Assembly: GCA_033725935.1 (NCBI GenBank)
Contig: MU867113.1
Span: forward strand, 205,975 to 269,974
Origin: Cladorrhinum sp. PSN259
Taxonomy: Eukaryota > Ascomycota > Sordariomycetes > Sordariales > Podosporaceae
Reading direction: 5' to 3'
DNA: 64,000 nt
Each line of letters begins with the position of its first letter. Position 1 is the first letter of the stretch. Both the position numbers and the translations under genes were made by a program. This document shows, piece by piece, positions 41,990-53,569 of this stretch. The notes below the pieces were generated by a model. The model made no database searches, had not been told where the DNA came from, and saw only the letters and a list, made by a program, of their open reading frames with translations.

Positions 41990-42959
41990 TTAGAATTTTT
42001 CTAAGGATAGAGTTGCATAATAATAAGTAATTGTAGATGGATGGGAAGAAATACGAAGATCCCGAACAACCAAGGGGACATTGTTCAACGGAAACCCGAA
42101 CTAGTGGAACATTACCACGTTGACGAGGCCAGGCTGGGAAAACATGTACATACATACTGGTTCATGTACCACATATTATTCGCAGTCATAAGCTTGTAGA
42201 TACCTACCCAGGTGTTATTGTTTTGTGAGGTCTCTCTGCTGCAAATTGTGCACAAACAGTCACCAACAAGGTTCAAACCACCTTTTAGCTTACACAGTCC
42301 TGCGTCTTCGTCGTTGGAGATTGATTTCTTCCAACTCCCTTGACCAGTCATGTCAAAAATTTCAAAAGTTCGAAATAAGCCTAGCAGTGGTGGATCATAA
42401 TGCCTTACACCATCACATAGTTGTTCTGGTGATATCACTGTAAGGATAATGCACGCCCTCTTTCCGTTAAATAAAAATGCCTTGTGCCGCCCTGAGTGGT
42501 TGCCTCAAACTGTTGGATGGACACATGCACGCATTGCGGAAGCGGGTGAGGCCTACTGCAGCGTTCAATGTTTTTGTTTGCCTCCAGGCGGCCGCCATTG
42601 GGCTTCGCTTGTGCGCCGAGCGAGCGGCACCTTGCAGTCGGCGAATTAAGACCAGGGGTGGTTTCCAAGAGTGCATATTGGGTGCGGGAGCTGGTTGTTG
42701 GCTCCCGCTCGACGGGTAGGTGCCATTGGCTGCGCATGGACTTTAACAAACGCACCCCATAGCAGAAGACGATGGAAGATGATGATGACAATGTCGAATG
42801 AATGTTATAAAGGCGGCTGATGCAGTTGAGTCAAGTCTTGGTGTGAGTTTTTACAATGTATTTTTTGTCTTTTCAAATACTTGCTAGGTATTTTGTTTTT
42901 CTTATTGTCTCTCTAATCTCCACGGCTCCTTGTTCATATTTAAAACCAACAGTGCCAAC
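41990..42959. other. Intergenic, about 1 kb
   Basis: This holds the 3' flank of membrane protein A and the promoter of the FtsJ-like gene. No gene or repeat is recognised. Confidence 0.4.
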
Positions 42960-44263
42960 ATGACGAACATGCCCGATCCGCAGACCTGTACGCAGCCTAT
43001 GGCCGCCAGCCCCGAAGTCAAGCCAGAGATGCACGCAACTGCTCTCGTAAAGGAATACCTTCTGGAACACCTTCCGGTCTATCGCGAACTTTGCGACATC
43101 AGGAAGGAGGCAAGTATAATTCAACCTCCCCGGGCCAACCGTCTAAGTCTTTCATGGCACATGTCTGGATAATAACAAATACACACCAATCAGCTCTGGG
43201 CAATGGAAGAGGGCGACGCCTACTTCCAAAGACAACGCGAACAAACAGACAACGCCAGCCACCAAATGAAGAAAGGAATGTTTAGCCTCATGCGCGCAAT
43301 CTGCTTGGAGATTGACGCCGCCACGTCGGGTCTTACGATCCGGGCCCGCCGGAAACACCGTCCTGCCATCCTTGACCTGTGCATGGCACCAGGCGGATTT
43401 GCCATGGCTGCCATGAACTTAAACCGGTCTGCTATTATTCGCGGGATCACTCTGCCCACCTCGCAGGGCGGCCACGAGATGATGTTGCGCAAGTTTTCCG
43501 AGACGGATCCGGAAGCCAAGGTGTTTGTTGACTTTCGCGACATCACGATGCTCTCCGACGAGATGGGCGTCGCCAAGTCGAGCATTCCTCCTGATCACCC
43601 GGACGCGAGCTCGTTCTCTTCCGACAGGCCGTTTGAAGAGGAAAAGTTTGATCTCGTCTTTTGTGACGGACAGGTTTTGCGTACACACGAGAGGGGAGAG
43701 TGTAAGTTCTTTTCAACTACATACTCTTTTCAAGTGGATATTAGGTATGCTCATGATCCTTGATATATCTAGACCGCGAAAAGGTAGAAAGCACCCGCCT
43801 GCTTACGTCGCAGCTCGTCCTGGCACTCCAGCGCATCCGCTGGGGCGGAACAATGGTCATCCTGCTCCACAGAGCCGAAAGCTGGCGGACTGTAAAGTTG
43901 ATACATACCTTTAGCTTGTTCTCAGAGCGCGTGGAGCTGTTCAAGCCGCTCAAGGCACATAAAATGCGATCCTCGTTTTATATGGTTGCAAAGAATGTCA
44001 AGCCGGGACGAGATGCTGCTCTGGAGGCTGTGAACGTGTGGAAGGAGCAGTGGAAGCAAGCCACCTTTGGGGTTGTTGAAGTGGCCGACGGCGGGGAGAC
44101 GAATGAAGAGGGGGAAAGGTCCACCACTGAGTGGAAAGAAGATTCCGAGGAGAAGGTCAAAGCCGTACTGGAAGAGTATGGAGATGATCTAGTGAGGATG
44201 ATGGAGCCGATCTTTGCGACTCAGGCAGCGGCTTTGAGGAATGCACCTTGGGCGAACAGATGA
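42960..44263 (+). CDS. FtsJ-like RNA methyltransferase-domain protein
   Basis: Exons 42960-43109, 43194-43701 and 43773-44263 give 382 residues. Intron 1 (43110-43193) is a GC-AG intron with donor GAG|GCAAGT and keeps frame (DIRKE|LWAMEEG). Intron 2 (43702-43772) has GTAAGT and TAG. The S-adenosylmethionine-binding block AILDLCMAPGGFAMAAM near residue 107 matches FtsJ (DLCAAPGGF). FDLVFCDGQVLR near residue 200 and MVILLHRAESWRTVKL supply the later FtsJ strands and a K; the exact catalytic K-D-K-E set cannot be confirmed. FtsJ enzymes 2'-O-methylate ribose in tRNA, rRNA or mRNA caps. This long version, with a charged C-terminus, is seen in ascomycetes. The substrate is unknown. Confidence 0.75.
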
Positions 44264-44910
44264 GAAACCATGGAGAGGTTTGGCACTACCGGTCTTAAGC
44301 GATCATAAAATGTACTGTTGTGCCTCGCATTCGAATCCCCGAGGGTCCAGCCGCCTTCCAGTGTAATTACATAAACCTATGTCCCTAGTTACAGCATACA
44401 CACAGACCGAGGCATGCACTTTCTGAGATAGCTGGCTTCATATCATTGTTGAACCATGGGTGGAAACTTATACCAACTGATTTACTTGCAATCATTATGT
44501 GGCATTGGCGGTCTCGTGAAATCCTTTTAAAAAAGAGGCGCACGGTATGTATCTCGGCGGCCAGCAAGAATATCCATCACCTTGATCAACATGCCGACCA
44601 CTTTCGGGGGGCCTTTTTTGGTAGTTATATGGCAGACATAACATGACTACTCGGGCACAGGGAACTGCCATAATATCGTGGCTTTTGTCATGTCTCAAAC
44701 TTGACAGCTGAAAGTTGATCTTGATCTCGGGTAGAGCGACTTCCAACAGCAACGAATTTGAAGGGGATGAATGGAGAGCTGTTTGGAAATATAATATTTC
44801 TTTTCTTACATTGCTATATACAAGATACAAAATCATATACAATAAAAAAAGATTCATAACATCATTCATCTCATTTACCTCATCATAACATTATCCTCTA
44901 CTTCCATCCC
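44264..44910. other. Intergenic between convergent genes
   Basis: This is the 3' flank of the FtsJ-like gene and of the cutinase gene. No gene is recognised. A TTCGAAT motif near 44329 resembles a tRNA T-loop, but the stem does not pair. Confidence 0.4.
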
Positions 44911-45708
44911 TCAGCTCGACCTGATCTTTTGAATGAGATACTCGGGAGCAGGACCAGCAGCCTCATCCTGGTAAGTGAGATGAGCAGGCAAGACAATCAA
45001 GGTCCCGCTGCAGACGAGATCGCCACTCTCGCAGTAAACCAAGAGGCGGTTGGCAGGGTAGTTGGGGATCTTGCCGTTGTTCTGCTTGTTCTTTGTCCAG
45101 CCGAAGAGGACGACACCCTTGATTTGTTCTCGGATGACTGCGCTGCTGTCGCGGATGGCCGCGCCGACGAGCGCTGCACCTTGGCTGTAGCCGGTAGCCA
45201 CGATCTTGGCCTGTGGACACAAGGTGTTGGCTCTGATCAAGAGATTCTTCATCTCGTTGATGGCCGCGGTTGTGGTGCCTTCCGAGGCGAGGTTGTCGAG
45301 CAGTGCCGCTTTGTAGGCGCCGCCGACACCCTGGATCCAGACGTTGGCTGCGCCGAGCTTGGCTTCGAGGTACTTGGCCATGGTATCTCCCATTGTGCCC
45401 TAATGTGAGGGTTAGAAAGTGAAGTTAGAAATAAGCCGGAAGGCTTAAGAAGAACTTACCAAGTTTCCACCCTCAGTTGTTCCACGAGCATGGATGTAGA
45501 TGACTGAAGGGCAAGCACCGCCATCCATGAGCTCGTTTGCCGTGGCACCTTCCCCAGACTTCCAACCGCGAGCCTCAAGAGACTCAACGGCGGCTTTGTG
45601 TGACTCGACAAGGATGAGCTCCCTTGCCCTGAGTTCATCAGCAGCAAGAGGATTTGGCAGGGCGGTGACGAGACTGCTCAAGGCAGTAACGGCAGTGAAG
45701 AAGCGCAT
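44911..45708 (-). CDS. Secreted cutinase
   Basis: Exons 45708-45460 and 45399-44911 are joined in phase 0 (intron 60 nt, GTAAGT...CTAAC...TTAG) and give 245 residues. A signal peptide (MRFFTAVTALSSLVTALPNP) is followed by a propeptide with Arg and Glu. The enzyme core has CPSVIYIHARGTTEGGNLGT (oxyanion hole), the GYSQG elbow with the nucleophile near S155, and a C-terminal SGDLVCSG plus PAHLTYQDEA giving the catalytic Asp and His. Four cysteines are placed to form the two disulfides usual in cutinases. Cutinases cleave plant cutin esters outside the cell. This supports a plant-associated or plant-litter lifestyle. Confidence 0.92.
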
Positions 45709-47705
45709 GGTGGCTTGTTCAAAAGACTTGAGACGGCGGGAGAGATGGAGTGAAATGAGTTGCCCAAGGACAAAAGCGTGTACGAGTCCGTTGGGAGCTG
45801 GATGAGATGTCTGAACAGAAAAGCAGTGAGAGAGCGTCAGGATCCTTTTATCTTTCTCGCCAAATCTTCTCTAACCCCTCCTCTTGGGCTTACACAGAGT
45901 AAGTCTTACACATGTACATAATTTAGGTAGGCAAACTCCGAACGGTGTACAGAGTCCTTGTCCCCAAAAGGGTAACATAGCACCGTGGCAGACAGGCATT
46001 CCCCGCATTGGCACTGCGGCGCCTCTTTGGCCGTTTTTGGCGTCTTTTCCACACTTTTTCTCACCAGCGTTACATCGGAGGGCTTGGATCTGGGTCACTT
46101 GCTCCAGCAGCCACCAAGGACACCGGAGCTCACTTCTAGAATTGAGATCGAACTCCGACACTGGCACTTGGTGAGTGGGGGGAAATAGACGAGAGCGAAG
46201 AAAAGTGCGGAGGTCACAGCCAAGTCATGTAAGCCCTCCGGGGTTGGCAGGTGCAAAGAGGACGAATAAGTTGACTTTGTTTAACGCTCGGAGCAATGGG
46301 TTAGCGGGCCAGACAGGGTGTTATTATATGTGGAGGACTTGTGGAGGTTTGTAAAAAGATGTTGGGAAACTGAATATCCATCCTTCCCCAAAGAAGTGGT
46401 TGGGCGTCAAGGAGGACCTGGAATATTCCGCATTTTTCAAGTTGGTCACCGTCACACAACTTGAACCGCGCCAACCATGGATATTCGGAAAGCTTGCCGC
46501 ATAGTTTATGGACCCTGAACCAGCCGCCTGGAAAGAGTCTGTGAGTTCTCCGGAACCCTTGTCCTTAGTCATTGTCATAGTACTACCTCTTCGTGCGGGT
46601 TGATGTGCTTGCGCATACCAGCTTTCTTTGCTGTCAAGTCCCAATTTGGATTCTTGGTCCGCTTGGTTTACCTTCAGTTCACAGCACGACTGAGAAAGGT
46701 GGTTTAGAACTGGCTCCACCAGCAACCGCTCGAGTTACTATAAACTAGTAAGAGGAGAACAGGAACTCGAAAGTCATCAAAACAGGTTTGCCTCTCAAGT
46801 TGCCGTCTTATCATATGTTTGCCGTGAACGTTCAACGACCTAGCATTGTCTTTTAAATCGTTGCAATGTTTTGACCTTCCTCTTTTCGGCAAAAGCGATC
46901 TTTCCAGTCTCCAATTGGTATTAGGCCACACAAAACGTGCTTCCCACAGAACATGTGCCTGCAGTAAGGCGGCGCAATGATGGCACCGTACTTGATCTGT
47001 TTTTCTCTGGTTAGCTTCAGACTTGCTTTTGGTATTTAACACCCTCCTAGTAAACATTAACCATTCGGGTCTGGTCCATTCTGGTCAATCCGAATTTATC
47101 CGTATGACTTGCCTGGCAATTGAACCGGCAGCAGGGGCTAGACGGAATATTAATCGTCAGCACTGTCACAAATAGAAACTCCCAACATAGCATGTGATCA
47201 TCAAATCGGGAGCCTTACCTCGGCCAACTAAACCGACAGAAATCTTCAATTATGTGCCAGAGAAGACGTGCACTGGGTAGTGTGTTCAAGGGTGTATACA
47301 TGTATATTCTGACTTCCAGAAGTTGACCAAAAGTCCAGTATGTTGAAAAGAAGCTACACCAAAGGGGCATTAACTAAGCCTTGTGTCTACATGTCCTGTA
47401 AACAGCCATGCCTCCTTCTTTTCTTATTCCTTCTTGCTTTTTCTTCTTAAACCGGTTATGATTAAAATTATCGTCAAAATATCCTGTTGGCTCGGCAAAG
47501 CTTTCCTCATGCAGAAATTCTACATACCTCAGATAATCGCTCCGGCAACATCGATGTCTCCCTATTTTCCGTTTGCAGCATTCCAACATTTGTGTCCTTG
47601 TTAAATACGACCTCCATAAGATGCTTTAGAACTTTGGAGGGCATTCTTTTTCTGTTCAATACCTTTCATTTTTCTTCCAACTTCACCATCTCTCTCCTGT
47701 ACAGA
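45709..47705. other. Intergenic, about 2 kb
   Basis: No recognised gene, tRNA or repeat. Several 90-130-codon open frames on the minus strand lack start context, homology I recognise, or splice signals. It includes the cutinase promoter and the promoter of the nucleotidyltransferase-like gene. Confidence 0.4.
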
Positions 47706-48242
47706 ATGACAGTCATAACCAAGCTTCCAGCCGCTCTCGCGTCTGCCAGAAAGATCGTCTCACCCGACCGTCTCAGAAATGAGCTCTCCAAGATTCGAGC
47801 CTCCGCAACAACTCGGCTGGCCGTCGTCCTCGTCACGGGGCGTTTTGATCTTCTTCAAATCCGCCATGTTTCCCTTCTCGAGCGCGCAGCAGCTTTGGGA
47901 CACATTTTGGTAGTCGGAGTCAAGATCTATTTGGGCTCGTCATCACCTCAAAATTCACCAGTTTCCGAGTCCGATATATCAGAGTCACCCGCCCGCATAG
48001 TTGCAGCCTTGGGATGTGTCGATTTCGTTGTTTCCATGGATGGCTTGGAGGAAGAGGAAGAGCGGTTGGTGAAACTTGTCGCACCCGACGTGATCGTTTT
48101 GGGAACCGAGAAGGGAACGAATGATGTAGCTGGTATGGAACTTGTTCAAAAAAGGGGCGGTCATGTGGTTGTGCTTGACGAGATTGACAGTGTTGCTGAC
48201 AATGGGAACTTGAAGCAAGCAAGCCTAATGGGGATGCTATAG
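47706..48242 (+). CDS. RfaE2-like nucleotidyltransferase-fold protein with degenerate HxGH motif
   Basis: An intronless frame gives 178 residues from the ATG at 47706 (context CAGAATGACA). The open frame extends upstream to 47487 without a start ATG in good context. The core VVLVTGRFDLLQIRHVSLLE, AALGHILVVGVKIY, RIVAALGCVDFVVSMDGLEEEEERL and LVAPDVIVLGTEKGT matches the cytidylyltransferase/adenylyltransferase fold of RfaE2/HldE and related enzymes. These have GCFDLLHPGHVRLLE as the active site. Here the HPGH catalytic signature reads QIRH, with the first His and the Gly gone. ATP/CTP transfer would be impaired, so the protein may be a pseudoenzyme. Bacterial-style ADP-heptose adenylyltransferases are unusual in fungi. 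Confidence 0.65.
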   Translation: MTVITKLPAALASARKIVSPDRLRNELSKIRASATTRLAVVLVTGRFDLLQIRHVSLLERAAALGHILVVGVKIYLGSSSPQNSPVSESDISESPARIVAALGCVDFVVSMDGLEEEEERLVKLVAPDVIVLGTEKGTNDVAGMELVQKRGGHVVVLDEIDSVADNGNLKQASLMGML

Positions 48243-48847
48243 TAGCAGTAGGTCCAGATTTATTGTCAAGTTTATCATGCTTTTGCAACTTGAAAACACG
48301 TGGGGAAATGAAATATTGAGATTGAAACTTTTTGAAATCTGGCTCGCACTGATCAAGGGAGTCTTGGAAAAGGAAGGTACCTGTTGAATGAAGGTGCGCC
48401 ACAGAACCTTTCCCAGCCAGGTTTTCCAACCAACCCACTTCTTTCTCTTCCACAACACACACCAATACACAATAATGTATTTTATCTAGATTACATTAAT
48501 TCGTTTCTCATCTATGTGCATAGTTCATTCAACCTCGTCAGTCACAGTGCCAACATCCAAGTCAACGCCGTCAAGGTCACGGATTTCAACCCCAGGCAAG
48601 GCGTTCCAATCAATCTCATCAAGCCCGAGATCATCATCCTTCGGCTCATTACCATCCTCAGAAACAACGCTATCGTCAATAGTCGACCATGACGTACACC
48701 TAGATTTCCCGGCTGAAGTTCTTTGGTGTGCAGTTTTCAGTTGACTTGGGCGAGGCAGGAAAATCCCGCCCGACCTTTACGGAGAGATTGCTAACCTCGA
48801 GAACAATCTCCATAGGAAGCCAATGAACGATGCCAGACAATACTGCC
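48243..48847. other. Intergenic between convergent genes
   Basis: This is 3' flank of the nucleotidyltransferase-like gene and of the polytopic membrane protein gene. No gene is recognised. Confidence 0.4.
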
Positions 48848-50074
48848 TCAGTCCTTCCTTTCAGACCCTCCATGCTTGTCACTCACCATTGAACCGTCAC
48901 GTATTGCACGTTTCCGTACAAAAATCATCTCGGCCGCGACCGGCAAAAAGATGGTAATAGCCATGACCTGCCCAAATCCCCACTCGTCCCCTTCATAGGT
49001 GCCCCTCGTCATCTCAGACAGATTCTTTTGAATCGTCCGGAGCTTCCAAAAGCCCCAGAAGAGAGGGACAGCCAGTAGAGTTGGAACAAAGATGAGAATG
49101 TACCTCAACCAAGCCGCATCCTTGGAAGTAAAAAGTCGGCTTGCGTCGTCCAGCTTGGCGCCAGCTTTTTCCCATCTGGCGTTTTTTTCTGGAAAGTTAT
49201 GCTTCAATCTTCGCAGACCGGCAGGAACTAGAACGCCAATTGCGAAGAGCAAGATGGACAGCGACGCCAACAGCTGGAAAGCGCGGATGATGTTGTGGTC
49301 CCTTCTCGACAGCCTTGCATAACAGATCCCAGCGACTTTATCCCAGTCGTAATCTGAGACGTACGTGGCGCCGCCTTTCCCTTTGCCTTCACCGATCTGC
49401 GTTTCGGCAAAGTTGTGTGTCGACTGTGAGACGAAGGGGTAGCAGAACAGGATGACGGTGATGGTGAAGAGAGTGAGTCGGTGCGAGGTTCGTGCTTTGG
49501 CCTCGTTGTCGTCGTCGCGGTGGTTGCCGGTGACACCGCCGGTTTTGACGGATGAGAGGAGAGCAATAGGGCACAGCAGCGGCAAAAGGCAGATAACTGA
49601 GACCAGACCGGCGACGCGGACCTCGTAGTCTCCGAACGAAGTGCTCTTCGCCTCCCAGTCCTTTGGCGCCAGCGTGGTAATTGTTGCGACCTGGATTGCA
49701 AAAGCAAAGTAGACAGCCGACTCGAAAAAGGTTGCCAAGCCAGCGGCGAGCATCTTTTGGAGACGAGCATGTCGAAATGGAATAACAAGGATGAGAAGCG
49801 TGAAAAGAGGGCCAAGTAATGTTGAAAGGAGATATCCGACCACGACCTTTCAAGATTGCATGTCAGTTAAAGGGTGCACGGAACACAGTTGGGACACCAC
49901 GGTGTGACGTACCCCAATTCCGGAGAGATCCGGCAAACCAAGCCCGTACACCGCACTGCAAATGTCGGCGCGGCACTCAAAGAGAAGGGTCTCGTTGTAG
50001 CCGGTTCTGTCGCGGAGAAGGGCCGTGTAGTCGCCGAAATTACGAAACGCGTCCAGCCCTGAGCAGTTTGCCAT
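48848..50074 (-). CDS. Polytopic membrane protein of unknown function
   Basis: Exons 50074-49913 and 49846-48848 are joined in phase 0 (intron 66 nt, GTACGT donor, CTGAC branch, AAG acceptor), giving 386 residues. The short extracellular N-terminus has paired cysteines (LLFECRADICSAVYG). The second exon codes about seven hydrophobic segments, among them YLLSTLLGPLFTLLILVIPF, VAGLVSVICLLPLLCPIALL, LTLFTITVILFCYPFV, LLASLSILLFAIGVLV, YILIFVPTLLAVPLFW and VMAITIFLPVAAEMIF. A loop with DDDNEAKARTSHR and a final basic/acidic tail (KHGGSERKD) lie between and after. The layout recalls fungal seven-helix proteins, but no family motif is recognised. Ligand or transport role unknown. Confidence 0.65.
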
Positions 50075-50455
50075 GACGGCTGCTAATAAAGGTTGTATGA
50101 TGGCGTTTTGTTTAAACAGGAAGAAGCGAGAAGTGGCGAAAAGGAGCCCTTATTCCACACAAGATCAACCGTGTGGAAGCATTTATTGGAATTTTCTGGG
50201 GAATCACGTTATGGTGGGCGAGGCTCTGGCCAGACCTGAAAAGACTGCCTAGAATATTGATTTTGTTGCAGCAAGCTGAACTGTGCCTTTGCGAAAGGGG
50301 GGTGCGTAAAGGTTGGTAAATACGCCACAATTCTGGGCATAATCTTAGCACTCTGTGATATCCAATAATTTCTTATCTCTGGGTAATGGCCACGACTTTT
50401 GTGCACATTCGGTTTTCTGTTCTCGAGGCCGATGCATCCCTAATTGACTCCCACG
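50075..50455. other. Intergenic, divergent promoter
   Basis: This is the 5' flank of the polytopic membrane gene and of membrane protein B. Nothing recognisable is seen. Confidence 0.4.
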
Positions 50456-51468
50456 ATGAACATCATTCTTGCTTTGCTTCTAGGATCCAGGCTTCTGGCA
50501 GTCAACGCCGAGCATGGCTCGCTGACAACGAAGTCAACCACTCCAAGCTACCCCCGAGTGACTGAACCTCCGATTGCGATTCGGGGCGCAGATTGGAAGA
50601 GACAGCTCCCGGCGTCAAGGACAGCCACATGTGGATTCTACTGTACGCCTTCACGCTAAAAAGCTTCACGAACAGATCCGCTGACCAGCAAATAGCCCAA
50701 AGCATTCCCCTTGTTTGCAGCATCGCATTGCAAACGTGCGACACCCAAACTATCATCCCAGCTCCGATCACTCGAACTACTCTGGGTCCCCTGCCCACAG
50801 CCCAGACACTCGTTGGATGCTGTCTCTCAAACGGGCCGTGTTCAAGCGCCACGAGATGCGTACAACAGTTGGAGCTATTTGACGATCCTCGCGCATTGAC
50901 ATGGTAAGACAATTAGGTAGTCAGACATTTTGACAAGAGCTAATCCAAACAACATCGCAGCACTGGCGAGCAGGGGAGATGTCGGACTTACTCATGGCGA
51001 GGCATAAACGCCTCATCGTTCCAGTGCGTGTCGACCAGTGATCGGGGGGTGATAGAAGTTGTCCCAACCACAACAACCTCCGAGCCCTCCACCTCCTCTC
51101 GGACTATACCAGGTAATACTGGTGCTCCGAGTACAGGGGTGGTCACAACAAGACCGGGGACATCTCCCACGAACGGTCCAGGTGGAGGAGGTCAGGATGC
51201 GCCCTTATCGTCGGGACTAACCAAAGAAGCCAAGATTGGAATGGGCACGGGACTTGGGGGCGGCGGAATCATCGGTATTGGCGTTCTTTATTATTTTTTC
51301 CATCGCCGGAAGAGGGACGAGAGCAACGTAGTTCACTCGGGGACCGATACAGCGAATGGTAAGGGCGGCGCGACATCACGCATGTACACCACTGAGGAGC
51401 TGGGCACAACGGAAGGAACGTATTTACCAGACAAGCAGAGCCATGTTGGAAGAATACAGCAGGTTTGA
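50456..51468 (+). CDS. Cys-rich, Ser/Thr-rich single-pass membrane protein B
   Basis: Exons 50456-50642, 50696-50903 and 50961-51468 give 300 residues. Introns are 53 nt (GTACGC, CTGAC, TAG) and 57 nt (GTAAGA, GCTAATC, CAG), both preserving frame. A signal peptide (MNIILALLLGSRLLAVNA) precedes an ectodomain with about ten cysteines: TCGFY, VCSIALQTC, GCCLSNGPCSS, ATRCVQ, TGEQGRCRTY and FQCVS. A Thr/Ser/Pro stalk, Gly-rich spacer and one membrane helix (GGGGIIGIGVLYYFF) follow, then a basic stop-transfer (HRRKRDES) and a 60-residue cytoplasmic tail. The topology is the same as proteins A and C in this window. A surface sensor or adhesin role is inferred. Confidence 0.68.
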
Positions 51469-51898
51469 TGAAAGATTGGTATGTAGTTTAATGGGCGGTT
51501 GGATTGTTGTTTTTATTTTACCCATCTTTTGGCAAGAGAGATCATCAGACGAACATCATGGACTAAAATCACGGGGGGCAAGCTCTAAAAAAAAAATCTG
51601 TATTCACACTTGAGATGACCTATGTAACTTTCTTACTCTTCCACAATAACGACCACATATAAAAATGCATCATTCCCGACCTCGGACACATTTCTCGGCT
51701 TGAGTCTGCCACTTTGCCATCACCAATCTTGGCCATACTAGTAAACACTTGGGAAGCCTTCAAGGAACGTTCGCCCTCTATAACCTGTCTCGCAGTTGCA
51801 CCTACACCGTGATCGCTACCCACATAGTCAGTCCAAGGCCTTGTCAAAAGAAGGACAAAAGAAGCCCGTGAGAACTTACATGAGTGGACCGAATCTAA
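51469..51898. other. Intergenic
   Basis: This is 3' flank of membrane protein B and of the secreted cysteine-rich protein on the other strand. No gene is recognised. Confidence 0.4.
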
Positions 51899-52156
51899 CT
51901 AGACTTCAAGTTCCTGAGAATGCGGGCTCTCGACGTTCTTGCGGGCCGCAACCGGGAATGTCTGGCGAGGGAGAATGTACTCGCACTCGCGTCCGCAGCC
52001 GCTTTTGTTGACGATGCAGTACCCGTCTGGCCTGCTCCCGCAGTTGCACCAGCACACGTTCCTGGGCTCGTTGAGCGAGCTCCCGTCTTGCGCCGGCAAC
52101 GCCATGACGGAGGCCAGGAAGCCCAGGACGGCGAACGAAACGTAGGTGAGCTGCAT
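51899..52156 (-). CDS. Small secreted cysteine-rich protein
   Basis: An intronless frame gives 85 residues. A signal peptide (MQLTYVSFAVLGFLASVMALP) precedes a short segment and then a cysteine core: NVCWCNCGS, DGYCIVN and SGCGRECEY, six cysteines in 26 residues. After this come YILPRQ and a tail AARKNVESPHSQELEV with no cysteines. Six cysteines in such spacing fit three disulfides, as in small effectors or antimicrobial peptides. No family is recognised. It is the third small cysteine-rich secreted protein in the window. Confidence 0.6.
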   Translation of the reverse strand: MQLTYVSFAVLGFLASVMALPAQDGSSLNEPRNVCWCNCGSRPDGYCIVNKSGCGRECEYILPRQTFPVAARKNVESPHSQELEV

Positions 52157-53569
52157 GTTTGATTAATCGATGAAAGAAGAAGATGATGATGTGTGTAAAG
52201 GAGGACCAAAGATGTGTGATGATGAGCAGTGATGCTTTCTCTCTGTCCCTTCACACGATGGTCTTTGAGAGGGCTACTTATTTATACTTTTGCTGCTGCC
52301 TGGGACATGCTGGAAAGTTGGTTCCTTCTCAGTCATTCGCTGCTTTTTTACGAGAGAGAGAAATTGTTGTTGCGCTTTCACCAAAGTAGAACTTGACTTG
52401 CGCCTAATACTTGTGTTGAAAGTACGTCCGATTTAATTCCGGTTTACGAGCAAAGGGCGGCACGACGACACACCGTGACGTAGTTCTGTTTGACATTCTG
52501 CTCCGTATCTACTTAGCACCCGGTGTCACAGGTGGCGTCGAATAGATATGCCAAGTCTTCTTCGGGAAGGTGAAGAACTGGACTCCATGAACTGCGCCGT
52601 ACCTGTGTCCCGTCGTTTGGTTGCAGTCAATCCTATTGACAAGCAAGATGGCCCCGCGAGTTGGGGGTAATACTCGTAAAAAATTTCGTCTGCGGTTTTG
52701 GTAGTACTAGTGGGAATGGACCTAGGGTTTCGTTAGACGGCGTGTCTGACAACTGAAGGTCGTAATCTTGGCTCGCATACGCCATGAAGCTTGTCGTGAT
52801 GACTGAAAAGCTTGAAATGACCAACAACTACCCAATTTAACTACGATTCCCATATTCTGGGGCCGGGACCAATACATGTACTAGTAGGTAGCCAGTCTGC
52901 ATGTGTTGAATATATAATACGGTTGTGCCCACGGACGCACATGCAATTGCTTTTGCGTTTCACAGCATGCAAAGTCGCCAGTAGGGTTGATTGGATGTCA
53001 AGTCACCGTCTATCCGGATTCCGGCACAGTTCACCAGCGTTGAATCCCCGCGAAAATTGTTGATAGGTTGCTAAAGGATTCAGCGTCGCCTCGTTGCCTA
53101 GATCTGGTCTAGTTTTCTTACTCCAAAGTCTGCCTTGCCTACAGTTACTACTCTAGATTCTGTGTTCAAGAGTTGGGGGCGGAAAATGTCTGTGAGCGTT
53201 GATGTTACATTTCATCCATGGGGTCGGAAGCCAAGACCCATAGATTATAAAGATTAGTAGACTGGGAAGCTTGACCTAGATTGTCTTACACACACTGGGC
53301 ATATACTACGTCAAGGAACGGCGGGAAGTGAAAGACAGCGGAATCCTGTTGCGATTTATACTATTTTGAGAGGGAGTTTTGGTAATGGGATCGAGGATAT
53401 ATTGATGCTTGCCCGCTATGTGCTCTCCCGAGTCCATATCAGCTAATCTTGGTTTTCCTGATTGTATTTTCCCAAAAGCTCTTCCCCATTCCAAATTCCG
53501 AGCAAAGCCACGTCGAATGATATTTACAGACCTCCGCAATGGGCAACCTCAGAATTGTGCGGCACCCCT
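52157..53569. other. Intergenic, about 1.4 kb
   Basis: No gene is recognised; open frames are short and lack motifs. The start of the stretch is the leader of the six-cysteine protein gene. Confidence 0.4.

Noticed and set aside
44328..44352. TTCGAAT resembling a tRNA T-loop
   Set aside because: The flanking bases do not pair as a T-stem, and no acceptor or anticodon arm is found.
45709..47705. Several 90-130-codon frames on the minus strand in the 2-kb gap
   Set aside because: No recognisable domains, no splice pairs that join them, and no signal peptides.
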